Assembly: GCF_022429625.1 (NCBI RefSeq)
Contig: NZ_CP092483.1
Coordinates: forward strand, 1 to 64,000
Length of the DNA: 64,000 nucleotides
Source: Devosia lacusdianchii
Lineage (GTDB): Bacteria; Pseudomonadota; Alphaproteobacteria; Rhizobiales; Devosiaceae
Reading direction: 5' to 3'
Below the pieces are notes generated by a model that saw only the letters and a list, made by a program, of their open reading frames with translations, was not told the origin of the DNA and did not search any database. Below, in pieces: positions 52,663-59,332 of the stretch. Position numbers and translations under genes: made by a program. Numbering within the stretch: the first letter of the stretch is position 1; every line of letters starts with the position of its first letter.

Positions 52663-52741
52663 TTCCCCCGGACTTGATCCGGGGGTCCTTCGCCGCTTGT
52701 GCCGTGCGAGGAGGGACCCGCGGATCAAGTCCGCGGGAGGC
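52663..52741. repeat. Dispersed palindromic repeat between exporter genes
   Basis: Hairpin CCCCCGGACTTGATCCGGGGG at 52665 is paired with a second hairpin CCCGCGGATCAAGTCCGCGGG at about 52717. The shared GGACTTGATCC centre makes the two partly complementary. It is related to family A in style but has different stems. Confidence 0.8.
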
Positions 52742-52793
52742 GATTGAGGTTTTTGCGGGCGAATTGCGCTTCAGCGCATATTGAGGATCAAGA

Positions 52794-53549
52794 ATGTCCT
52801 TCATCTCAGACACCACCATCTCCTTCCGCCGCGAGATCGGCCCGACGCTGCGCAGCTGGTATTACATTGTCTTCGGGCTGGTGCAGCCGCTGCTCTATCT
52901 GGCGCTGTTCGTGCCGCTGCTCGGCGCCGTGCCCGGACCCGATGGCGCCAGCCCGCTACAATGGTTCGTGCCCGGCATGGTCACCATGCTGGTGCTGTTC
53001 ACCACCGTTTCCTGCGGCTGGGCGCTGACCGAGGAGCTGATGAGCGGCAGCTTCGAGCGCTTCCTCGCCACCCCGATGAGCCGCCCCGCCATCATGGTCG
53101 GGCGGGCGCTCAAGGAATTGGCGCCGCTGCTGGTGCAGGCGCTGATCCTCATCGTCGTCGCCACGCCGTTCGGGCTGGTGCTGCATCCGCTGCACATGCT
53201 GCTCGGGCTGGCGCTGCTGATGCTGTTCGGTGTGGGCGTCGCCTCGCTCTCCTACGCGCTGGCGATTGCCAGTAAGCATGATGGTTCGCTGTTCTACATG
53301 GTCAGCCACTCGATCGCCCTGCCCATGATGCTGCTGGGCGGCGTGCTGCTGCCAATGACCAATGCCCCGACCTGGCTCTATGTGCTGAGCCGCTTCAACC
53401 CGCTGACCTATCTGGTCGAAGCCGAACGGGCCCTGTTCGTGGGTGAGATCGCCACTATGCCGGTGCTCTATGGCGTGCTGGTCGCGGTGCTCGTAGCGGG
53501 TATCGGCCTCGCCGTGGGCGTCAGCCAGATTCGCAAGGCGTCGTTGTGA
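52794..53549 (+). CDS. ABC-2 type exporter permease (DrrB type)
   Basis: A 251-residue inner-membrane protein with six hydrophobic helices, starting RREIGPTLRSWYYIVFGLVQPLLYLALFVPL in pattern. The conserved ELMSGSFERFLATPMSRPAIMVGRALKEL segment and the SRFNPLTYLVEAERALFVGE block near the end are typical of DrrB-like ABC-2 permeases. It is the partner of the ATPase at 51670. The repeat between them could affect their relative expression. Confidence 0.92.
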   Translation: MSFISDTTISFRREIGPTLRSWYYIVFGLVQPLLYLALFVPLLGAVPGPDGASPLQWFVPGMVTMLVLFTTVSCGWALTEELMSGSFERFLATPMSRPAIMVGRALKELAPLLVQALILIVVATPFGLVLHPLHMLLGLALLMLFGVGVASLSYALAIASKHDGSLFYMVSHSIALPMMLLGGVLLPMTNAPTWLYVLSRFNPLTYLVEAERALFVGEIATMPVLYGVLVAVLVAGIGLAVGVSQIRKASL

Positions 53550-53559
53550 GGAGGCGGCT

Positions 53560-53898
53560 GTGGCGCTCAACCACGTCAACCTGACCGTGGCCGACGCGGA
53601 GGCCGCCGCCAGCTTCCTCACCACCTATCTGGGCATGACCGAGATGGGGCGGCGCGGCCGCAATATGGTGTTCCTCACCGACGAGAACGGCATTGTCCTT
53701 GCCCTGATGAAGGGCAAGGACGCCAGCTATCCTGTCAATTTCCACATCGGCTTCATCCAGGCGGATGCGGCGGCTGTCGATGCCATCCATGCCCGTCTCG
53801 TCGCTGACGGCTTCGAGGTGGAGGCGCCGAGCGAGCAGCATGCCTATACGTTCTATGTAACGGCGCCCGGCGACGTGACGGTCGAAATCCTCGCCTGA
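53560..53898 (+). CDS. VOC-family protein (glyoxalase/bleomycin resistance fold)
   Basis: A 112-residue single VOC domain. The pattern NHVNLTVADAEAAASFLTTYLGM is the first beta-alpha-beta unit with the metal His, and YFxx(GDVTVEIL) at the end carries the distal Glu. Members detoxify or bind small molecules. The start is GTG at 53560 with GAGGAGG six bases upstream. It follows the exporter permease by ten bases, so it is probably cotranscribed and may protect against the same compound. Confidence 0.86.
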   Translation: MALNHVNLTVADAEAAASFLTTYLGMTEMGRRGRNMVFLTDENGIVLALMKGKDASYPVNFHIGFIQADAAAVDAIHARLVADGFEVEAPSEQHAYTFYVTAPGDVTVEILA

Positions 53899-53984
53899 GC
53901 GAGGGTAGTTTTGCGAGGCTCTTGACGCATTCATACCTCTGCAGCTATGAATAACCTATAGCCAACGAGGCATGGATTGCCGGA

Positions 53985-54308
53985 ATGTCGATCGCTCCCG
54001 ACCAAATCTTTCGCACCCTTGCCGATCCGACCCGCCGCGCTCTGTTCGAGCGGCTCTGCCGGGAAGGCGAAAAGACCGTGGGCGCACTGACATCAGGCTC
54101 GGGCGTGTCCCAGCCGGTCGTCTCCCGTCACCTGGGTGTGCTGAAAGAGGCTGGCCTGGTGCGCGATCGTCACGAAGGCCGGCAGACCCATTATGCGGCG
54201 TTGCCCGGCGCCTTGGCCCCCTTGGTCGATTGGACGAGCGAAATGGCCTCCTACTGGGAGGGCCGGCTCGATGCTTTGGAAGACCTGTTGAGGAGAATGG
54301 ATCAATGA
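53985..54308 (+). CDS. ArsR-family regulator
   Basis: A 107-residue winged-helix repressor. DQIFRTLADPTRRALFERL (6-24) and VSQPVVSRHLGVLKEAGLVRDRHEGRQTHY in pattern are the ArsR/SmtB signature. There are no Cys metal sites (no ELCVCDL motif), so it belongs to the metal-independent type that often precedes SRPBCC genes. Its stop overlaps the next gene (ATGA). The ArsR-SRPBCC pairing is common in Hyphomicrobiales and is usually autoregulated. Confidence 0.92.
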   Translation: MSIAPDQIFRTLADPTRRALFERLCREGEKTVGALTSGSGVSQPVVSRHLGVLKEAGLVRDRHEGRQTHYAALPGALAPLVDWTSEMASYWEGRLDALEDLLRRMDQ

Positions 54309-54550
54309 GTGACATCACCCACCCGAACCCGTCGCCCTTGAGCCGCTGGGTCCGGCAGTCGCATCGCTGGATCGCCGTGGCCTTCACCCTCAGCGTGGCC
54401 GCGACTTTCGTTGCCCTGGCCCAGCCCGAGCCGCTGGTCTGGGTCTCCTACCTGCCGCTGCTGCCGCTGGCTTTGCTGTTCCTGACCGGCGTCTACATGT
54501 TCGCTTTGCCCTATCTCAGCCGCTGGCGCAGCGGGGCGCGCGTCCGGTGA
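54305..54550 (+). CDS. Small two-span membrane protein
   Basis: An 81-residue protein with two hydrophobic helices (about residues 24-40 and 46-68) between a polar N-terminus and a basic C-terminus. I do not recognise a family. Start ATG at 54305 overlaps the ArsR stop by four bases, and its own stop overlaps the GTG start of the SRPBCC gene, so it is translationally locked between regulator and effector. Function is unknown. Confidence 0.72.
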   Translation: MSDITHPNPSPLSRWVRQSHRWIAVAFTLSVAATFVALAQPEPLVWVSYLPLLPLALLFLTGVYMFALPYLSRWRSGARVR

Positions 54551-54972
54551 GCACGGTGAAACCGGCAATCCGCACCGTCATCGTCGAGCGCCAGGTGCCC
54601 CATCCGCCCGAAAAGATCTGGCGGGCGCTGACGCAGCCGCACCTGATCGAGGAATGGCTGATGCAGACCGATTTCCAGCTGGTCAAGGGGCAGAAGTTCA
54701 CGCTGCGCAACCAGCCCCGGCCCGATGTCAGCGTGGTGATCGAAGCGGAAGTCCTCGCTATCGAGCCGCACCGGACGCTGTCCTATTCCTGGCGTGCCTT
54801 CGGGCTCGACAGTACCGTCACCTTCACGCTGGAGCCGACCCCGACGGGAACCATCATCCGCATGGAGCAAACCGGTTTCGGCCCCGATCAGGACCTTGCC
54901 TTCAAGGGGTCGCGGGCAGCCTGGACGCAATATCTCGCCGCGCTCGACAGGTTCATCGCGACGATCGACTGA
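54547..54972 (+). CDS. SRPBCC/AHSA1-type protein
   Basis: A 141-residue START-like domain. VERQVPHPPEKIWRALTQPHLIEEWLM and SYSWRAFGLDSTVTFTLEP are typical of the activator-of-Hsp90-ATPase-like (AHSA1) SRPBCC family, which binds hydrophobic ligands. The GTG start at 54547 overlaps the stop of the small membrane protein (GTGA). It is the effector of the ArsR-coupled set; the ligand is unknown. Confidence 0.88.
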   Translation: MSTVKPAIRTVIVERQVPHPPEKIWRALTQPHLIEEWLMQTDFQLVKGQKFTLRNQPRPDVSVVIEAEVLAIEPHRTLSYSWRAFGLDSTVTFTLEPTPTGTIIRMEQTGFGPDQDLAFKGSRAAWTQYLAALDRFIATID

Positions 54973-55008
54973 CGCCTGCCCACCAACCAATATTCAAGGA
55001 GAACAGCC

Positions 55009-55440
55009 ATGGCCGGCACGAGCAAATCGGGCAAGAAGGTCTTTTCGGACGCCGAAATGGAGGCGATGCAGGACGCTAAGGTCGAGCGCAAGAAGAGCAA
55101 GAAGGGCGATGGCGAAGCCGACCTTTTGGCCAAGGTCGCCGAGATGAACGATAGCGATCGCGCCATCGCCGAACGCCTGCACGCCCTGGTCAAGGAGAAT
55201 GCTCCCGATCTGGCGCCCAAGACCTGGTATGGCATGCCGGCCTGGAGCAATGGCGCCGGCAAGGTCGTCTGCTTCTTCACCGCTGCGGGCAAGTTCGATA
55301 CCCGCTATGCCAGCTTCGGCTTCAACGAGGCCGCGCTGCTCGACGACGGCACCATGTGGCCGACGGCCTTCGCGGTCACCAGGCTGACCGAAGCCGACGA
55401 GAAGAAGATCGCGGCACTGCTCAGGAAAGCCGTCGGCTAG
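55009..55440 (+). CDS. DUF1801-type protein
   Basis: A 143-residue protein. A highly charged Lys-rich first half (about residues 1-40) precedes a DUF1801-like domain with KTWYGMPAWSNGAGKVVCFF and YASFGFNEAALLDDGTMWPTAFAV. This domain occurs in proteins of the YdhG/iron-chaperone-like group; here the function is not known. GGAGAA lies about ten bases before ATG at 55009. It is 36 bases after the SRPBCC gene and may be cotranscribed. Confidence 0.8.
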   Translation: MAGTSKSGKKVFSDAEMEAMQDAKVERKKSKKGDGEADLLAKVAEMNDSDRAIAERLHALVKENAPDLAPKTWYGMPAWSNGAGKVVCFFTAAGKFDTRYASFGFNEAALLDDGTMWPTAFAVTRLTEADEKKIAALLRKAVG

Positions 55441-55468
55441 CGCCGAAAAATTCACTGCTGCTGTCGAA

Positions 55469-55505
55469 AACCATGCTGCTGACGCGTCGTGTCAGCAGCA
55501 TGGTT
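55469..55505. promoter_or_regulatory. Long inverted repeat with conserved loop, copy 2
   Basis: Arms AACCATGCTGCTGAC and GTCAGCAGCATGGTT are perfectly complementary over 15 bases around GCGTCGT. The inner GCTGAC-GCGTCKT-GTCAGC is shared with 51610-51628. It lies 29 bases after the DUF1801 stop and 168 bases before the UvrA-like gene. Without a T tract it is not a typical terminator. Confidence 0.7.
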
Positions 55506-55546
55506 ATGATGGTTTCAAAGGCTCCAACCCATGCATGCGAGGAGCC

Positions 55547-55571
55547 ATTCCCTCCCTCTTGCGAGGAGGGT
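55547..55571. repeat. Fragment of family B repeat
   Basis: ATTCCCTCCCTCTTGCGAGG followed by AGGGTTAGGGTGGAGGTG is the left part of a family B-like element. It lies in the gap before the UvrA-like gene. Confidence 0.5.
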
Positions 55572-55672
55572 TAGGGTGGAGGTGTCGGCGTTCGGCCCCT
55601 GGGTCTGCGTCAGACGCCTCCCCCTGTTCCACCGCCCGCCCCGACGTCTCTCTTGCCTCACAGGACGATTTG

Positions 55673-57928
55673 ATGACCCAATCCCTCTATGGTTCGATCA
55701 CCATTCGCGGCGCCCGCGAGAACAATCTCAAGAATGTTTCCCTCGACATCCCCAAGCGCAAGATCACGGTCTTCACCGGCGTCTCCGGCTCGGGCAAGTC
55801 GTCGCTGGTCTTCGGCACTATTGCCGCCGAAAGCCAGCGGCTGATCAACGAGACCTACCCGGCTTTCGTCCAGCAATTCATGCCGCGCTACGGCCAGCCC
55901 GACGCCGACCAGCTCGAGAATATCTCGGCCGCCATCATCGTCGACCAGCAGCGGCTGGGCGGCAATTCGCGCTCGACCGTGGCGACGGTGACCGATGCCG
56001 CCCAGATGCTGCGCGTGCTGTTTTCGCGGCTGGCCGAGCCCAAGCTGGGGCCGCCCTCGCTCTATTCCTACAACGACCCGCGCGGCATGTGCCCCGATTG
56101 CGAAGGCATTGGCCAGGTCGCGGCCATGGACATGGACGCCGTCGTCGACGAGTCCAAGTCGCTCAACCAGGGTGCGCTGCTGCCCAAGGATTTTGCCGTC
56201 GAAACATGGTGGTGGGAAATCTTCAAGAATTCCGGCCTGTTCGACATGGACAAGCCGATCAGCAAGTATACCGAAGAGGAGCGCCAAAACCTCTTCCACC
56301 TCAATGACGGCCGCAAGATCAAGGTCGGCAAGATCGGCCTCACCTATGAGGGCGTCGTCTCCAAGCTCAAGTCTGGCCTGGGCAGCAAGGACCCCGAAAG
56401 TCTGCAGCCGCATATGCGGCTCGAATACGAGAAAATCTTCACCCGCAAGACCTGCCCGGCCTGTCATGGCGCCCGCCTCAACCAGCAGGCGCTGGGCAGC
56501 AAGATCGAGGGTCACAACATTGCCGAGCTCTCGGCCATGCAGGTCAGCGATCTGGCCACTCTTGTGCGCAAGATCGAAGCGCCGCAGGTCGGCCCCATGC
56601 TCGAAGCGCTGGCGCTGCGGCTCGAAAACCTCGTCACCATTGGCCTGGGCTATCTCAGCCTCGATCGCGAAAGCTCGACCCTATCGGGTGGCGAAAGCCA
56701 GCGCGTCAAGATGGTGCGCCATCTCGGCTCGTCCCTAACCGATATCACCTACGTGTTCGACGAACCCTCCGTGGGCCTCCACCCCCATGATGTCGGCCGT
56801 CTCGCCGGGCTGATGACCCAGCTCCGCGACAAGGGCAACACCGTGCTCATCGTCGAGCACAAGCCCGACATGATCGCCATTGCCGACCATGTCGTCGACA
56901 TGGGGCCGCGCGCCGGCTCCAAGGGCGGTGAGGTGGTCTATGAGGGCGATTATACCGGTCTGCTCACCTCGGGCACGCTCACCGGCAACCACATGAAGAA
57001 GCACCAGCCGATCAAGGACAAGGTGCGTAAGGCCAATGGCGATCCACTAAAGATCGACCATGCCCGCATCAACAATCTGAGGGATGTCTCGGTCGCCATT
57101 CCGCGTGGCGTGCTAACGGCGGTCTGTGGCGTGGCCGGCTCGGGCAAGTCGAGCCTCATCCAGGGCTGCCTGCCGCTGGCCTATCCCGACACCATCATCA
57201 TCGACCAGAACCTCGCGCGGGGCTCGCGCCGCTCCAATACCGCCACCTATACCGGCATCCTCGACAACGTCCGCAAGGCGTTCGCCAAGGCCAATGACGT
57301 GGAAGCCTCGCTGTTCTCGGCTAATTCCAAGGGCGCCTGCCCTGACTGCAACGGGCTGGGCGTGATCTATACCGATCTGGCCCACCTCGATCCGATGATC
57401 ACCACCTGCGAGACCTGCGAGGGCAAGCGCTTCCTGCCGGAGGTGCTGGACCATCACCTGCGTCGCAAGTCGATCAGCGATGTCTACGAGATGAGCATTT
57501 CCGACGCCGTCGGCTTCTTCACCGAACCGGCTATTGCCAAGATACTGAAGGGCCTCGACGATGTCGGCCTGGGCTACCTCACCCTCGGCCAGCCGCTTTC
57601 GACCCTCTCGGGCGGCGAACGCCAGCGGCTGAAGCTCGCCGCCGAACTGGGCAAGAAGGGCAATATCTATGTGCTCGACGAGCCCACCACCGGCCTCCAT
57701 ATGAACGACGTCGATACGCTGATCGGCCTGTTCGACCGGCTGGTTGATGCCGGCTCGAGTGTGATCGTCATCGAGCACAATCTGGATGTGATCTCGCGCG
57801 CGGACTGGGTGATCGACCTCGGCCCGGGCGCCGGGCAGGACGGCGGTTCCATCCAGTTCGAGGGCGTGCCGGCGGATCTGGCCAAGGCAAAGAACTCGGT
57901 GACGGGCCAGCACCTCGCAGCGCGGTAA
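55673..57928 (+). CDS. UvrA-like ABC protein (short, UvrA2/DrrC type)
   Basis: A 751-residue protein with two ABC ATPase halves, about 190 residues shorter than true UvrA. Walker A is GVSGSGKS at 36-43 and GVAGSGKS in the second half. Each half has a zinc motif (CPDC and CPAC) and a signature [10 protein letters not shown] or [10 protein letters not shown]. The UvrB-interaction region is reduced. DrrC of Streptomyces and UvrA2 of Deinococcus are of this type and give resistance to DNA-binding drugs. ATG at 55673 matches the family start; the 46-codon extension is rejected. Its leader carries the inverted repeat shared with the ABC exporter, which supports a link to drug resistance. Confidence 0.9.
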   Translation: MTQSLYGSITIRGARENNLKNVSLDIPKRKITVFTGVSGSGKSSLVFGTIAAESQRLINETYPAFVQQFMPRYGQPDADQLENISAAIIVDQQRLGGNSRSTVATVTDAAQMLRVLFSRLAEPKLGPPSLYSYNDPRGMCPDCEGIGQVAAMDMDAVVDESKSLNQGALLPKDFAVETWWWEIFKNSGLFDMDKPISKYTEEERQNLFHLNDGRKIKVGKIGLTYEGVVSKLKSGLGSKDPESLQPHMRLEYEKIFTRKTCPACHGARLNQQALGSKIEGHNIAELSAMQVSDLATLVRKIEAPQVGPMLEALALRLENLVTIGLGYLSLDRESSTLSGGESQRVKMVRHLGSSLTDITYVFDEPSVGLHPHDVGRLAGLMTQLRDKGNTVLIVEHKPDMIAIADHVVDMGPRAGSKGGEVVYEGDYTGLLTSGTLTGNHMKKHQPIKDKVRKANGDPLKIDHARINNLRDVSVAIPRGVLTAVCGVAGSGKSSLIQGCLPLAYPDTIIIDQNLARGSRRSNTATYTGILDNVRKAFAKANDVEASLFSANSKGACPDCNGLGVIYTDLAHLDPMITTCETCEGKRFLPEVLDHHLRRKSISDVYEMSISDAVGFFTEPAIAKILKGLDDVGLGYLTLGQPLSTLSGGERQRLKLAAELGKKGNIYVLDEPTTGLHMNDVDTLIGLFDRLVDAGSSVIVIEHNLDVISRADWVIDLGPGAGQDGGSIQFEGVPADLAKAKNSVTGQHLAAR

Positions 57929-57936
57929 AACTCGAT

Positions 57937-58023
57937 CGTCACCCTCGGGCTTGACCCGAGGGCCCTTCACTTGCGGAGTGCCGGTTGAAGTATGGAGCCC
58001 TCGGGTCAAGCCCGAGGGTGACG
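57937..58023. repeat. Dispersed palindromic repeat, family A, copy 4
   Basis: Arms CGTCACCCTCGGGCTTGACC and its complement at 58000-58023. The core has CTTGCGGAGTGCCGG. It directly follows the UvrA-like gene. Confidence 0.85.
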
Positions 58024-58069
58024 TCCTGTGGGTGTTGCTGCTGTTGCGTCCTGATCCTACATTTCGGCG

Positions 58070-59170
58070 ATGACTACCCCCAACATCGCCCTCAAGCTCG
58101 ACATCATCGTCATCGGCGCCGGACAGGCCGGGCTTTCGTCAGCCTATCATCTCAAGCAACTTGGACTCGCGCCCGGGCGCGATTTCCTGGTGCTCGACCG
58201 CGCGCCGCAGCCTGGTGGGGCCTGGCAGTACCGCTGGCCGTCGCTGACGCTCTCCACCGTCAATCGTGTGCACGACCTGCCGGGCATGAGCTTTGCCGAT
58301 AGCGCCGGCGGCGACGACAGCGTGCGTGCCTCGGTGGCGGTGCCGCATTATTTCGCTGCCTATGAAAGCCATTTCGAGCTCGACGTGCTGCGCCCCACCA
58401 CGGTCAGCGTTGTCTGCGACCGGGGCGAGCGCCTGCGTATCGAAAGCGATCGCGGCCTGTTCTCGGCACGAGGCCTGATCAACGCCACCGGTACCTGGGA
58501 GCGGCCCTACATTCCGGACTATCCCGGCGCAGCCAGCTTTGGCGGCCGCCAGCTTCACACTCGCGATTACACCACCGCCTATGCCTTTGCCGGCCAGCAT
58601 GTGCTGGTGGTCGGCGGCGGCATTTCGGCGATCCAGCTTCTCGATGAGATATCCCGCGTTACTCGCACCACCTGGGTCACCCGCACCCCGCCGCGCTTTC
58701 GCGAGGGTCCTTTCGACCAGGAGGCCGGCCGAGCCGCCGTGGCTTTGGTGGAGGATCGGGTGCGCCGCGGCCTGCCGCCCAGCTCGGTCGTATCGGTCAC
58801 CGGCCTGCCGCTGAGCCCGGCCATCCTTGCCATGCGCGAGCGCGGCGTGCTCGAGCGGCAGGATATGTTCACCGAGATCACTCCATCGGGTGTGCGCTGG
58901 GCTGACGGAAAGACGCTCGATGTCGACGTCATCCTGTGGTGCACCGGTTTCCGCAGCGCCCTCGATCACCTGGCGCCGCTGCAATTGCGCGAGGAATCGG
59001 GCGGCATCACCATGACCGGGCGCCTGGCCACGCAGGTGGCGCGCGATCCGCGCATCCATCTGGTCGGCTATGGCCCCTCGGCATCCACCATCGGCGCCAA
59101 CCGCGCCGGCGCGGCCGCCGCGCGCGAATTGACGACGTACCTCGCCTCGGCGCCCTCGACCGCTGAGTGA
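58070..59170 (+). CDS. Flavin-containing monooxygenase-like protein
   Basis: A 366-residue flavoprotein with two dinucleotide motifs: GAGQAG at 16-21 for FAD and GGGISA at 182-187 for NADPH. The INATGTWERP segment (137-146) is the Rossmann connection, and VILWCTGFRSALDH is the ATG-like motif near 285. These motifs fit the class B flavin monooxygenase or Trk-like oxidoreductase group. The FMO FxGxxxHxxxY/F fingerprint is not clear, so a non-oxygenase NAD(P)H reductase is possible. It is monocistronic and follows a palindromic repeat. Confidence 0.82.
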   Translation: MTTPNIALKLDIIVIGAGQAGLSSAYHLKQLGLAPGRDFLVLDRAPQPGGAWQYRWPSLTLSTVNRVHDLPGMSFADSAGGDDSVRASVAVPHYFAAYESHFELDVLRPTTVSVVCDRGERLRIESDRGLFSARGLINATGTWERPYIPDYPGAASFGGRQLHTRDYTTAYAFAGQHVLVVGGGISAIQLLDEISRVTRTTWVTRTPPRFREGPFDQEAGRAAVALVEDRVRRGLPPSSVVSVTGLPLSPAILAMRERGVLERQDMFTEITPSGVRWADGKTLDVDVILWCTGFRSALDHLAPLQLREESGGITMTGRLATQVARDPRIHLVGYGPSASTIGANRAGAAAARELTTYLASAPSTAE

Positions 59171-59332
59171 TGCCGCGATTGCGGCGTGGATGCCTCAGCT
59201 GGAGAAATTTGCGATAGCCGCGATGTAGGGGGTTGCCGCTTCGGCTTGACAGCTCCTTGCAGAACGTGATGGTCAAAACCCTTGAGACACACGGCTTTTT
59301 GCAACCGGAAAGCGCCCATTTCGGAACCTAAA

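Noticed and set aside
55469..55505. Hairpin considered as a simple terminator for the DUF1801 gene
   Set aside because: No T tract follows on either strand, and the inner loop sequence is shared with another site, which a terminator would not need.
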